Source: Pseudovirgaria hyperparasitica
Taxonomy: Eukaryota > Ascomycota > Dothideomycetes > Acrospermales > Acrospermaceae
Length of the DNA: 64,000 nt
Assembly (NCBI RefSeq): GCF_010093815.1
Contig: NW_022985553.1
Location: forward strand, 375,511-439,510
Reading direction: 5' to 3'
Positions 12,748 through 26,990 of this stretch are shown here, piece after piece; within the stretch, counting starts at the first letter, position 1, and each line of letters begins with the position of its first letter. The position numbers were made by a program, and so were the translations under genes. The notes under the pieces were generated by a model. That model was not told where the DNA came from and did not search any database. It saw nothing but the letters and a program-made list of their open reading frames with translations.

Positions 12748-14269
12748 AAATTATATACTATAAAGGATCCGAAAATAGAAGAGCTAACGCCCTTAGCTAA
12801 TAAGTAGAATACGAGTAAAAAGAACCTACTATAGAATAGGCTATATTAGAGATTACTAAAGATAGAAACCTTAGACTAACGCGATATATTATAGTAATAC
12901 GGAAAGAATTTATACTTAAGGACTCTAAGGGAAGGAGTATAATCCCGAGAGATAAGGCCTACTATTTTATTAAAGAATTCTATAAAGATCCGATATACGG
13001 ATATTAAGGAGAAATAAAAACTTATAAAAGATTTAAGAGATACTATATAACTTATAAGGAAAGATAAGTTATTAAGGAAGTTATATAAGACTATATCTTA
13101 TATAATAAAAGCTAATCTAATAGATATAAACTATACAGAGAACTCTAACTAATTCCCCTACTATTACATACTTAGAAAATAATCTCTATAGACTTTATAA
13201 TAGATCTACTACTCTTAAGGGAACTAGTTTCGCAAGTATAGTATAACACTATACTAGTAGTAGTTAATAAGCTCACGAAGTACGCCTACTTTATACCCTA
13301 TTAGAAAGATATAGACATAGAAGAAATAGCCTATGTATTTCTATAAGTAGTTATAGCGAACTATAGTTTATCTAATAGTATTATATCTAATAGAGATAAG
13401 CTCTTTATATTAAACTTTTAGAAAAGCCTAGTATAATAGCTTAGAACGAACCACCGACTATTAATAGTCTATTATCTATAGATAGACGGATAAATAGAGA
13501 TTCTAAATAGAATACTAGAATAATACCTCCGATACTATATTAACGAATAATAAGATAATTAGGTAGAACTACTACTATTAGCTTAATTCACCTATAATAG
13601 CGCGATAACCTTAATAACTAAAACCTTACTATTCTACGCGAACTACGGATTTAACCCTATAGCTAGCTATAATTATAGACTAGAATAGTCTATACCGAAA
13701 GTAAAGATTAAGGTAGAATAGCTATATAAGCTATACTTAGAGCTATAGACCGAACTTTCTTTTATAAATAAAAGAATAGTAAAATATATAAATTAAAAGA
13801 GGATAAAGAGACCATCCCTAAGGGGGGGAGACCTAGTATTCCTTATACGGAAAAATATTAAGATATAATAACTAAATAGTAAACTAGACTTTAAAAAGAT
13901 TAGACCTTTCTAAATAAAACGAAAAATTTTAGAAGTAAATTATAAACTATCTTTACCCTAGAATATAAGGATATATCTAGTATTTTATATCTTATTACTA
14001 GAACTAGCACTACGTAATATAAAAATTAAAACTAATATTAAAGCTATAGATGAAGAATTTAAAGTCGAAAGGATTCTAGAATCTAGAATTAGTAATAAAA
14101 TACTAGAATACCTAATTAAATAGAAGGGCTACGGACACGAATTAAATACTTAGAAACCTAGGGAATATTTAATAAACTACTAGTAACTATTATAGAAGTT
14201 CTATTAAATAAACCTAGATTCGCCTAGTTCTCTATACTAAGCTAAGAATCGTTAAAATCTAAGGGAGAA

Positions 14270-14835
14270 TTCGGAACCTCCTTAATAGTAACTCTCCGTT
14301 ATTATTCGAGTCGCTTCTTCTCCTTCTTAAGGTCTATTATTAATAGATTCTAATAAAGTATATTATTTTAACGATACTCTAATAGCTTCTACTATTTCTC
14401 TAGACGCTCTAGACGCGTAAAGGCGGTCTAAGTATCCTACTAAGCTTTTCGCTAAGTAGCGGCTATATATTCTTTCTCTAACTTAAGATAAGCCTTTTTA
14501 AAATAAATCTTCTCGTCTAGAAATATTACTTACTAGCCCTAATAAGAGGAAAGGGAACTTATAAGATAATTTACTTAAAGTCTTAATCCTATACTTACTT
14601 ACTGAGCGACCCCGCTAAATATACTCTAAATACTTATTAGACTTCACGAATACCGCCCTATAAGTTAAACTATATTTCTTATAGAACGAGTAAGGGAAAG
14701 GTATTTTATTACCTTTATAATTAATTAAAATAGATAAAGTAACTCTCTGTTTCGCCGGATTAGATTTAGGAGACTTAACTAATTTTATAACTCTAGATAT
14801 AATAGAAGAAAAGGAAGAAGGGCTCCTTACCAAAG
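14270..14835 (-). other. Coding-like segment antisense to family C, 3' region
   Basis: Downstream of the chromodomain, the opposite strand of the family C fossil reads as protein-like sequence. An uninterrupted 72-codon stretch lies at 14,615-14,833; it is rich in Lys, Ser and Tyr and ends with a basic S-N-K-Y-L-E-Y-I segment. Similar antisense coding-like stretches lie in the corresponding position of families A and B. It may be an accessory gene of these elements. No function can be assigned. It is part of a decayed element. Confidence 0.4.
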
Positions 14836-15072
14836 AAAATTAGAATAACCCTCTACTTATAAGTAACTACGGAAGTACTTTAGGATAAAGTACCTTAGGA
14901 GAGGTATTATATAATAAATTACTAGCTAGAGCTATAGAAGGATATATAGACTCTAGTATAAGTGGCGTAAGAGGTAGTATAGTATATAGGAGAGGTGCCT
15001 ATAATATAATAGGTAGCCTTAGATAGTAATCTAAGGCTAAGATAGATACCTATAGGAAGAGCTAATTATAGA

Positions 15073-15170
15073 TACTTAGAATAGGTATTCTAAGTAACCT
15101 ATATAGTAATTAGAAATAGAATATTAGTATTCTAAGTAACACTCTAAATACTTAGAATAAGTATTCCGAT
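15073..15170. repeat. Cluster of short inverted repeats
   Basis: TACTTAGAATA and its reverse complement TATTCTAAGTA form an 11-bp inverted repeat with a GG spacer at 15,073-15,096. The right arm recurs near 15,128, and a further left arm followed by a partial right arm lies at about 15,149-15,170. It lies between the end of recognisable family C sequence and the family A insertion. Its role is unknown. Confidence 0.7.
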
Positions 15171-15258
15171 TAGAGGACCTTAGTAGAACTATATAGACCC
15201 TTTAGACCTAACCTCTAGAGATAGTTCTATAGTAATTAATTTAAACTTATACTAATAT

Positions 15259-15486
15259 TATTAGGACTTAGCCTTAGGTAGGACCCGACCTATACGTACC
15301 TTAGCTAACAGGGTTAGGAGGTAACGTGAAGGGCGGTAAATAGTCACGTACTAGATAGATCGGCGTCCCTTTATATATATACTCTCGGATTCCTACTAAA
15401 AGGGTTCGGTAGTAATTTGTTCTATAATAGAATACACTCTATTATTCTATCTAACTATACTACTATCTAATAACCCTATTCTTACA
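15259..15486 (+). repeat. 5' LTR of family A copy 2
   Basis: This 228-bp repeat matches 30,462-30,689. It ends in CA and starts with TA, the expected RIP product of TG. The 5-bp duplication AATAT abuts it on the left. Confidence 0.92.
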
Positions 15487-18400
15487 TTCGAATTACTCCC
15501 TATATAGTACTATAGTTAAGATAGTCTAACTAGAACCGAGAAGGTCGATACGATCTACTATAGGGATAAGTAATACTATATTAAATAATAGGGATCCTCT
15601 ATAATCGGTATTAATCCTAGCCGTTTCTAACTAAGAAGTAGAAATATTAGACCGAATCACGGAGCTTTTAGACGAAGAAATAGTAGATACACCGAGTAAC
15701 TTCTAATAATATAAAGCCGGATAACGAGTCGTGGCGGAGCCACGCAAGGTATTATAATAAACCATCACCAAACTTTAGGAATACGTCACGAATTAGGCTT
15801 AAGAGATTTAAACCCTTAAAGAATAGATAGAACGCGCGAAACTCCTCGTAAAGAGACGAGAACTTAAGGAGTCTCTTAAAGAACTACGCCGAATAATAGT
15901 AGGTGGACGACTTCCTATACTAATTCAGGCGGAATTAGTTTACCTACCATTAGAGTTGTGATAATCTACTATATACCCAGCCGCTTTATTACCGATTTAC
16001 CCTACTCCTTCCCTAGGTATACCGAAACCTAAAGACCCGACTATATTTATAGAGAAGAACTAAAAGGAGTAGAAAGACTAGAAGAGAGACTACGAAAAGT
16101 ACTTCCTCGATAACCCTCTACTCTTTTCTACTAAAGTATAACGTATTTTATTCGGAGAACGATACCTAGACTTATAATCCCGCGATTAATAGGATAGATA
16201 GAAGGAAGTATAGCTACTATCTACGATAACCTAGAAACATTTAGCTATATTTATATTAAACACCCTTAGAACGGATAGAGAATATAAAAGAAAGGTACTA
16301 TCTAAGTTAAGAAGCGTAGCATAACGACCGAACTAGACACCTACTTAACTACTATAATACCTCTAAAACCTATAGAATAATATCCCTACGCTATAGGAAA
16401 ATATTTATATATTCTAGTTTCGCGAAGTACTACTTCTATTAATCCGCGAAAGACTAGGAATAGTATTATTAAGTTTTAACTATCTATACGAATTAGAGGA
16501 GAAAGCTAATAAATACTACCGCATCCTTAAGGAACGCGGCTCTCTAGGTAAAACCGACGAACCCTATACGGGTTAGAAACGAGGTCGATTAAATACGTTC
16601 GATTAAGAGTAACCTTACCGCGATTAACACTAGAAGAGCATAAATCGGGGTAGAAACGCGTTAAGAGGACACCGAAATAATTAAGGCGGTACTTCTTAAC
16701 ACGGAAAAGAATAAGGTATAGACTTAAATATAACGCCTATTATAAAATAGTAGAATTATAGCGCACTTCGTTACTATAAGTATAGAGAAATAGAATATAT
16801 TTCGCCTAACTATAAGAATCCGAAAAAAGAATAGGCTAGTACACGAGACCTAACCGCGTCCTTAGCTAAATTATATATACTTAGAAGGAGCTATAGCGCC
16901 TTCCGGCGAGTAAAGACCTAATATTACTAAAAGTATTATTACCTATAGTAAATGGTAATAAAACTATATAGGCCCTCGTGGATACTAGTATAGAAGATAA
17001 CTATATTTCGTCGATTCTCGTAAAGGAGTATAGATTATTATATGATCTTAGTAAAGTTAGCCGAACTATCGTAGTTAATAGACATGAAGTTAGAACTTTA
17101 GGTAAAGCTATAATGAATTACGAAGTTCATAACTCGAAGATAATAAAATAGTAGATATCTAATAAATTTATTATAGCTAATATTAGCTAATAGAATATGA
17201 TTCTAGGGATACCTTAGCTTAGACGCCTAAACCCTATCCTTAATTTTTAGAAGAAGATATTAACGTTCTAATAATACTATAGTAAATTATACTAGTAAGT
17301 CGTAACTATTAGTAAGGAGGTATAGAACCTTACCGTGCGGACCTAATTATCGCTAATCTATCTTACGTTCTTATCGATCGTTAATAAAGACGAGGACGAT
17401 AGTAATAATCGGGGTAAAGACACGCTACCCGACGTATATTCGTAGTATACGGATATATTTTCGGTAGAAGATGCGTTACTTCTCTCTAATCACGGGCTAT
17501 ATAAGCTAAAGATCGAGCTTAAAGAGGGAGTAGACGTCCCTTATAGCCTACTTTATCTACTTTTAAGACTAGAACTTAAAGTTCTTCGTAAATATATTAA
17601 AGAATACCTTAAAAGAGGCTAGATACGTCGTAGTACGTTATCGGCCGGCGTACCTATGCTCTTCGTGAAGAAGAAAGACGGAAGTTTACGTCTATACGTT
17701 AACTATTAGGTACTAAATATAGTAACTAAGAAGAATCGTTATCTATTACCGCTAGTTAGTAAATCTTTAGATTAATTAACGAAGGTAAAGTACTTTACGA
17801 AGCTAGATTTATAAGATATATATTACCGGCTTCGAATTCGTCGCGGAGATAAGTAGAAAACCGCATTTTAGACTAGATATAGTTATTTTAAGTATACTAT
17901 TATACCATTCGGGCTAATAAATGCGCTAGAAGCGTTTTAAGGATATATTAATACTATACTCGTAGGATTACTTAACGTGATTTACGTAGTTTATCTTAAT
18001 AATATACTAATTTACTCTAATAGTATGTAGAATTATAAAGGACACGTGAAATTAATGCTAAATCGTCTAAGGTAGTATAAACTCTACGTAAAATTATCTA
18101 AATATAAGTTTTACTAATAAGAAGTTGGGTTTCTCGGCTTTATTATAATATATAGCGGTCTAAAAATAGAGCCGGAGCGTGTAAAGACCATTATAGAATG
18201 GCTAGAACCTACTACTATACGTTAAATTAGAATATTTATAGGTTTCGTGAACTATTATCGTAAATTCATTATAGGCTTCTTATAAATTACGGCGCCGCTT
18301 AATAAGCTTATAGAGAATAGCGGTAAAATCCCTATAGGTAGGCGAGTATAGCGTAAAGCTAAGTCGGTCGAGATATAGTTAACGGCGGAAGCGTAAGATA

Positions 18401-19185
18401 TGTTCCGATCGTTAAAGAATTACTTTATAACTACGCCGATTCTTAGGTATTTCGATTCTAAGAAGTATATTTAGGTTAAAACTAACGCGTTAGGATTCGT
18501 AATTACTAGAATTATTAGTTAACCGTATAAAGATACGAAAGATAAGGTGTAATGGTACCCGGTCGCTTTCTTTTCCCGTAAAATAGCGGATATAGAGACG
18601 CGTTATAACACGCACGACTAGAAACTACTTATAATTATTAAGAGTTTTAAGTAATAGCGATATTATTTAGAAGGCTCTATATATTAGATTAAATTATTAT
18701 CGGATCACGTAAATCTATATTACTTTATATCGACTAAGGTCCTTAATCGCCGATAAGTATGTTAGGCTAAGTAGATATTAATATTTAACTTTAAAATCTT
18801 ATATAAAGCTAGAAGAGAGAATAAAGCTAATCCTCTATCACGGTATAAAGATTATAAGAAATCGTTATAGAATAACGTAGATAGTCGGTATAAGTTAGAC
18901 TATACTATACTTTAGACACTATAAGACTAGCTATCTAATAGAATACTAGAAGCTAGGATACTTTCGGCGATTCTCCGCGGGAATTAGAGCGGGTATTAAG
19001 TAATCTAAATAAATGTCTAAGAAACTAAGAAAACCCTCGAAGACTTAATTAAATCTACCTAGAATTCCGATATATTAGTAAAGAAAGTTATAAGTATAAA
19101 AGGAAGCGCTATAGATCCGCTATGGTTATTAAGGTAGGAACGACGATCGGACGCGATCTACTTCTAAGGCCGACTCTACGTGCCG

Positions 19186-19423
19186 TATAAAGAGTAAAGA
19201 CGTAGAATAGTAGTCTAATAGTTCATAGAGAGACATAGGAATGTATTTATAGAGTAATCTTACTCTCATACGAGGTTGATTCCTAATAAGCAGGAATCGG
19301 TTTATGCGGTCTACTTATATAGTGACCTCGCTTAACTTAGCTAACTTAACCCAGCTCTGGCCACTACGTGGCTACATGGATTAGAATAGTCCATATAGAT
19401 CTATTATAGTTCCCGTCCTAATA
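19186..19423 (-). repeat. 3' LTR of family B
   Basis: This is the left copy of the 238-bp LTR. Because the element is on the minus strand, this is its 3' LTR. The target duplication TGCCG precedes it. Confidence 0.92.
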
Positions 19424-19902
19424 ATATCCTTCTTCTTTTTATGCTTCGCCCCGAAGCACTTAAGTATATATAATTCTAAGTCTCTATAATCTATCGTGTA
19501 TCTATATATCCGTAACTAAGTTTCTATAACGTTATAACTATCCTTAATATAGGTGAACTCGAGATTCTAGTTTACTTTTACTAGTTCATGCACGCGCTCA
19601 TCCCTTGCTTCGTGGCTACTACCTAGGACACGTAATTACTACTTTAGTTAAGTATATATTTAGCTCCGCTCGCCTTTAATTTTATTCTCTAGTATATCTA
19701 TCTCGCTCTTAAGGTAAGTCGTTAATTCATATACTATCTTTCCTAGTTTAGGTTTAGAAGGGTCTATAGTAGTCTATTCTTATTAGAACCGGTCTAATAT
19801 GACCCATTCGCGTTATTACGGTCACTAATTTAGCTTTATTAATCGCCGTTAAGGGTAGACGAATATTCCTTCCTTAGATCTCTAGCTAACGTATATATAT
19901 AG

Positions 19903-20295
19903 ATGTCTAATACTAGTCCTATCTCTAAGCCTGCCTCCTCCTCTCGTAAGACTCGCTCTAAAGGTATCGCCTCCTCCCCGGCCACGCCGGCTAAGAAGCC
20001 TACCTATCGCGGTGGTATAAAGGCGCGCTCTAAGTCGGAGAAGAGAGTAGCGAGGGCTACTACTACTACTACCTCTACTACTAATATAGCTACTAGTCGC
20101 TCTAATCTAGGTAATTCTAGTACTAAACTTATGGATGAAGTAGTCGTAGGTTCCCCTCTCGCTCTAAAGTACACGCCGCCTACTCTACCTCCTCTAGAGA
20201 ATAAAGAAGATCTCGTTATAGATGATAATCGCGAGCCCTCGCGCTTACCCACGCCGCCGCCTCGCCGCTCTTCCTTCCGGTCTAACATAGACTAA
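19903..20295 (+). CDS. Uninterrupted 130-residue frame antisense in family B
   Basis: This open frame starts with ATG and lies between the integrase/chromodomain region and the 3' LTR of family B, on the strand opposite to gag-pol. The product would be rich in Ser, Thr, Pro, Lys and Arg and have no recognisable domain. It has a basic N-terminal third (S-S-R-K-T-R-S-K-G) and a Pro-rich C-terminal end (R-L-P-T-P-P-P-R-R-S-S). It stands out because the surrounding fossil has few open frames of this length. A codon composition poor in CpA targets may simply have spared it. Further coding-like sequence follows to about 20.6 kb. Whether it was ever a gene is uncertain. Confidence 0.35.
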   Translation: MSNTSPISKPASSSRKTRSKGIASSPATPAKKPTYRGGIKARSKSEKRVARATTTTTSTTNIATSRSNLGNSSTKLMDEVVVGSPLALKYTPPTLPPLENKEDLVIDDNREPSRLPTPPPRRSSFRSNID

Positions 20296-23200
20296 TTTAA
20301 TTACTCTAGGTCCTTTTAGGACCTTAATATTCGCTCTAAACCCTAGCCTACTAATAATAAGGCCTAGGTCGCCGAGGATACTAAACGTAGTCGTGGTTTA
20401 CGCCATAGAAAAACGGCGAACTACGGTTTAATATACTATAAGTATATTAAGGGCTATGCGGCCGGCTCTAAATATCTCTTTCGCTCTAACTCTAGCATTA
20501 GCTACTACTCTACTAACCGCGATGGGCCTATACACCCTATTTTTACTCTATCTACCCGCTACCGCCGCTATACCGTAACTAGTAAGACTTGTCTATAGGT
20601 AAGTATAATAGGCTATCTTAATCTAGTGTAATCTAAAGTGGTCCGCGCTAATACATTCTTAGGTTCCTATATATATATAAGATATATATAACGACCTTCG
20701 CGTCCGCGAGACCCTCGGGGGTCCTTATAGCCGCCTACCTACTATATAGAGGGAGTTTAGGGAGCGCTATAAGCTCTTCCTAGAGGTTATTAAAGTATAA
20801 GTTGTAAGCACGTTAATTATTTTTAACACCTATTGATTTTTCTAGCCGCCGCGAGATCCCTAGCGCCTAGGCTACCTATTCTAGAGAGTCTATCCTAGCT
20901 ATAGAGGCCGTAGAGAGGATTCGCTCTATCCCCCCCTATCCGTCTTACGCTACTAACGGATCTTATAAGAGGTCTACTATTTCTCCCTCTAAGTCGCCTC
21001 GTAAGAGGGTATATATTCCCTTCTAGATTATTCTAGATTATATTAGCTAACTTTAGACCTAGTCGCTACGCTCCGGCGCTTAAGGCTCTTCCCTCTAGGC
21101 TCTAATGGATTAGGTTATTACTCTAGAGGCTAAGGTCGTCGTCCTCCGCCGCTATATCGTGTAGTTAGAGAGAACTATACTAGAGGTTAGGACGGATAAT
21201 AAGATAGAGGAGTAGCTCTATAGTTCTAGCTCTATGTATTAGCTCTATACCTGGCTCTATATATTCTAGATCTGCTATAGGTGGTGCGCGCCAGCTCTGT
21301 TTACCTGGCTTTTATCCGTTTTAGTCCTTTTTAGATCGTTTAGATACCCGTTAGCTAGTTTCTAGTAATTTAATTCTTAACTTAACGATATTATGTGTGC
21401 GCTCGCTTAGCTTATGACTATCGGTTTCTACATTCTAATTTTCCTTAAGTCACCTAAGTGTGGGCACCGTATATAAATTAGTTTATCTCTATAAATTCCA
21501 TTAGAGCACCCGAACCAGTGGCCTAGTAGTTATTAGTTCGGGTACTCTAACCTTTTATATTTCGTGTTAAGAGTTTAATTCTATGGTGGGGTACCTTTTT
21601 TTAGGTTCTTAGTCCTATGTTTTTCTTATGTATAATGGTCCGTGTTGGTCCATTCTAGACTCTTCTATGTTATTCTATTATAGTATATCGCGTCGCGTTC
21701 CTAAAATGGTTGTTTACGCTTTCTTCGCGTCTAGTAACCGTGCGACGCTTAAATTATAGGGCTGCTATATAGAGTTTTCCTAGTGCGCGTCTAGATTTCC
21801 TAGTTTGGTACTTCGTTCTCTACGGTATCCTTCTTCTTTTTACAATAACCGTAACGTCGCTATACTTATATTAATAATATACTATTCTACATCTTTTACT
21901 TATACGCAGCTATTATAGAACTTAAGATATATACTACTAGTTCCTAGGTATCCTCGTCCTTAGTGTAGTCCTTCTAACGGATTCTATATTTCTAAACACC
22001 GTCTTTATTAATCCTATGTTCGATAATATAGTCCACTTCGAACATATCTAGTCTATCTTAGGGTATAATAGAGTGTAACTACACGTTCGTGCGGCCATAC
22101 ACGTTAGGTCGAAATCTTTCGAGTAGTAAGACGTGGAACACCTTATAGATTCTTATATCGCTTCCTAAGTCGAGCTCGTAGGCTCTTATACTAATATAAC
22201 GTTTAATTCGGAAGGGACTAGCTATTTTATAATCGAGCTTCTTATTTACTCGCGATGTTCGTATGTTATAGATGTTAAGAAGGACCTCGTCGCCCTCCTC
22301 GTACGTCTAATCCTTAGTTAACCTATTATAGTACTTCGTATACGAGTCGTTTACTTATTAGATTATAGCGCGATAGTTACGTGCGGTTTCGAAGATTTTA
22401 ATCGCTAATTTCTAAGCGTGGACGTTCACGTCTATTATTCGATTAAATTAGACCGTCTAAGGCTTAAAACCTATCCTTAGACTGCGTCCGAGGTTCGCCT
22501 AGAAAGATATAATACCTATCGTACTATAATAACTATTATTATATACGAACTCTACTATACTTAGTAGGAAGGCCTAGTCGTCCTACTCGAAATTATAGAA
22601 TACGCGTAGGTAGGCCTCGAGCGTCTAGTTCTATCGCTCTATCTAGCTATCCGTCTAAGGATGAAATACTATAGATATATTTCTATTTATACTTACTATT
22701 TCGTAGAATAATATCTAGAATTTGGACGTGAAGGTACTTCCTCGGTCTATAACGATCCTTTTTAGTATACTATGGACCTTAATAATCTCGTTCTAGAACA
22801 CCTACGCTAGTTCTTTAGATGTAATCGTCTTCTATACCGGGATATACCTAGATATCTTTATAAGTCTATCTATAATAATAAGAATAGAATTATAACTTAT
22901 CCTAAGTATCTCGCTTAGAGATAAGTTAACTATAAAGTCTATAGTAATATCTTTCTATATAAAGAGGGGGGCTAAAAGAGGCTATAAATTCCTATATAGC
23001 TTATGTCTAGGGGCCTTCGTTCTTTAATAAATCGGATAAGTAGCTATCTATTCTTTAACGTACTTAGGTATATCTTCCTAAAAATAGTACTAACGAATTA
23101 AGCTTAGGGTACGTACATACCTAAAGTATCCTACTAGGTTAGCGTTATGGTATTAGCTAACTATATTAAATCGCGTGTTATCTATCGGTATATAGTACTT

Positions 23201-26200
23201 TCTATCGTAGTAAAGTAAGCCGTCCACGAAGGTCTACTTATAGTCCACTTTAGTCTATAATAATCTATCTTACTATATTTTACGTAACTTTAAAACTATC
23301 GGGTCTATCTTCTATAGATCTACGATTAACTAGGTGAGGTTAATTAGATATTCACGCTAGGCATTATCACCCTTCCTAATAGCGCTAATAAACGGCCTAC
23401 TAGGGACTTCGGTACCGCGTCTTTAGTCACCGGCTTTAGTCTTAGAGATTCGATTACCGGCATTAACGTTAGCATCTCGCTAATCGCCTAATAACTTAAA
23501 ATCCAACCTCGTCCTTAAGAGTTGGGCCTATAGCTACTCTAGGACCCTATAGCTACTATAATCCTAGGCGCCTTCTTTATAGTTAGGTCTTCTTAACATT
23601 CTATTAGCTAGGTTTATACTTCTAGATCGATAGTAGATTATAAAGTGAAAGTTTGTAAGCTACTTAGCCTATCGGACCTATTAACGGTTTAAAACCGTCG
23701 TGCTTATAAACCCCTTTAAGTTATAGTAATTAGTTAGTAACTCGACGTCATGCATGGCACCTTTAAGATAATATCGCCACTGTTTAAACGACTCTACTAT
23801 TACTAGTAGCTCTTAGTTATAGATAGTGTATCTAGTCTTAATATCGACCATTTTACGTGAGAAGAACGTAACTAGATACCATTAGACCTTTTTAGACTTA
23901 GTTAGTCTAGGCTAGGAGAGAATATCTAAGATTATAAATTCTAACGCGTCGGTTTCGACGCGGATAGGTTTGGTTAGGTTAAAGTATACCAGTAATAGGG
24001 TAGTTATAAATGCCTCTTTGATTTTCTCGAAGGAGGCCCTTTTGCCTTCTGATAATTCTATAGGCTATAATTTAATATTATGCTATTTCTGTCTACCACG
24101 GACCGTAATAGACGAATCTATAGTAGTAGTACGCGCGTTAAGCGGTGCTACTAGCCGGGAGAAATGCTTAACGAATTTTCGGTAGTAATTAGCGAATCTA
24201 ATAAAGACATATATATCTCGAACCGATTTTAGTTTAGGCTAGTCCACGATAGTAGCGACCCTATCCCTTTCTATGGTTATACCTTAATTAGTAATAATAA
24301 AGCTAAGGAAGTTAACGTGGTCCTAGTGGAACTCGTATTTAGATAGCTTAATATATAGCTTATGTTTTTCTAGTCTATCTAGAACTACGCGTATATGCTA
24401 GATGTATTCTTCTTCGTTATTAGAGAAGATAAGGATGTTATCGAGGTATATAATGCACGTCATATCGAGTAGGCCTACTAGCGCGTTATTAATATACGCT
24501 TAGAAGGTTCCTAGCGCGTTAGTTAGTCTAAAAGGGACTACTATGTACTCGAAGTGTCTATAACGGGTCCTAAACGCCGTTTTCCACTTATCGCCCTTCT
24601 TAATACGTAGGCGGTAGTAGGCATCGCGTAGATCGAGCTTGGTAAAGATCTTCATGCGCTCTAGTCTATTAATAGACTCGGAGATAAGAGGTAGTAGATA
24701 ATGATTCTTTCGCGTGATATTATTTAGGCTACGGTAGTCGATATATAGACGGAGACTCCTATTCTTCTTCTTTATAAAGAGGATTAGAGCTCCGGCTAGG
24801 GATATACTAGGCCTAATCTATTCTCGCGTAAGGTTCTTTTCGATATATTCTCGGAGGACCTATAGCTCGGGTTCTAATAGAGGGTATATGGGTCCGTGTA
24901 GGGGTTATTAACCGTCTTTAAGATTAATAGTAAGGTCGGTAGATTGGTGTTAAGGTAATTCGGACGAGTCGATCGCTAACGCGATATGTTAGTATATTTT
25001 ATACTAATATAGTAGGTTTTCGTCTACTTTAATACTAAGCTCTCTATTTTAAGTAAGTAAGAGGATATAGATAGCGGAGATTACCTTTTCGTAGTCCTTC
25101 TGGAATTATTCGTCGTCGACTAGCTATACTAGGTTCTATTATAGTGGGTACATGCGCTAGCCAGCTGTTTTCTAGATGAAGTCTAGTTTCGGGTTATATT
25201 TTTTAAGCTACGGTATACCGAGGATCATATTAAAGGGACTATCTACTACGATGAAGGTTAAGTAGTAGGGTTTCTACTTCCCCCCGCTATCCTAGATACC
25301 GTATTTAATAGTATAGATACCCTACGATTTAATAGGACTATCGATACCATAGAAGGTAGTATCTATTAGTACTTAAATATCGATATTAAGTTCTCGTGCT
25401 CGTTAAGTCGATATAATGTTAGTAGCTAAACCGCTATCGAGTATTACGGTCTAATGTTATCCACGAGAGACCTTAATGGGCCTAGCCTATAGTTTAATAT
25501 ACTAGTTAGCTAGTTATCCCTCTATTTTAGTTGCGCCTATAAGTCGCGAGGGTTCCTTATAGGTAGTTAGTTTTTTATATTATATACCGGGTAGTTAGGC
25601 GCGATATATTCTAGCTACTAGTACTTATAGTATATAACTAACTTAGTATCTATATTAGTATTCGGTGGTTTCCCTAAGCGGTACTCGGGTACTATATAGC
25701 CTATTCTACTATAGGTATAGTAGGTGACTTTAGGTCGTTTATACGAGTCGTTTCTCGCGTCTTAATATATCGACTAGTGGAAGGATCCGCGGTACGGGCC
25801 TCGTCTTCTCGAGTTCGTAGAGTAGTAGCGCCTATAAGGTATTCCGCGCGATCTATTACTAAACCGGTCCTCTTTAGATGATTTCGTATCGGATTAGATT
25901 AATAGGGATAGTCATGCGCCTATACGACGTTGGTTATTTATTATATGCTAATATCGTTCTATGAGATTCGCGAGTGCCTAAAGGTTAGTAGGGATAGACG
26001 TTATAAGGTCGATACGTTCCTTTACGCTCGGGTTAAGGGACCTTTTAAAGTTATTATATTATTGAACCATGCGATCTTCCTTAGCTTCTCTCTAAAGAGG
26101 TCGGAGGTATTTAAGGAGTTATAACGGGGATTATCTCTCTCGCTATTAAGTCTTAAAGATATAGCTCTAAGCCTATTCGCGTCGCTCGGCTCTATTACCG

Positions 26201-26990
26201 AAGTATTAAAGAAGGAATTCGGTGAACGTGTCCTAGTTATACGTATCCTTAGGGTATTTAATTCGATATGCTATCTAACGTTTAGATAGCGTTAGGTCTA
26301 GGTAGTTCTATGCGAACCTAATCTTATTACTATCGTTCGTGAATAGGTGGAAGAATCGGCTATACTAGTAAGCCCATTCGTGAAAGCTCCTTCTGGTTTT
26401 ACCGTTAAAGTAAGGTAGTTTCTTAGGCTGAGGCAACTAGGATAGTAATAGACTTAGTTAGACTATTTCGGCTTAAGTTAGTCCATATTAGTATAGGTTA
26501 GTTACTACTAGTACTAAAGCGCGTAGTACGGCTTCGAGTCTAGCGGTTTATTCTTACGCTTTATTAAGTTCGCGAAGTTACTACTCGAGCTAAGCCTAAC
26601 GCTACCTCTTCGCGTGTAGCTTAGTATATACGTCGTCGTAAGGCGTGGTTAACGTTAGTTAGTTCTAACGAATTAATTCGTTAACGTTAATAGGGTCTAG
26701 TCTTATAGTAAGGATGGGTCTAGTATAGTATAAACTAGACCACGATAGAGTATAATAGACTCCTTCATTATTATCTAGGTAATCTTCCACGGTTATACGG
26801 AATACCGTACTAGTTATTAGTATAATGGCCTATAGAGTATACTTATTAGTAGAGGTGGTCGTAGGGAGACTATTCTCTTCGTTTAGATTTAGAGAGAGTC
26901 TCTCGTATAAGGTAGTGCCACGGGTATTATAGCGCGTAGTAGGAGCTATCTCTATAAGCTACCGTCGTACTATATAGAGAGGAATTAAAA

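Larger units (their letters stand above)
9126..15258 (+). mobile_element. Ty3/Gypsy chromovirus, family C (fossil, incomplete)
   Basis: This is a different Gypsy element on the plus strand, beginning inside the protease region beside L1. Parts in order: protease (about 9.15-9.45 kb), reverse transcriptase with Y-L-D-D-I-L (about 10,240-10,262), RNase H to about 10.98 kb, then a LINE insertion (10,986-12,762), integrase (about 12.8-13.7 kb) and a chromodomain (about 14,050-14,190, with a K-G-Y-G-x-E-x-N-T core). No LTR was recognised at either side, so the left end is truncated. The right end is uncertain: recognisable element sequence stops near 14.84 kb, and the rest up to 15,258 is only provisionally assigned. 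The element is old, with many breaks. It is clearly distinct from families A and B at sequence level. Confidence 0.75.

Noticed and set aside
20004-20288. Minus-strand 94-codon frame at 20 kb
   Set aside because: It mirrors the 130-codon plus-strand frame and has no ATG-led or domain support.
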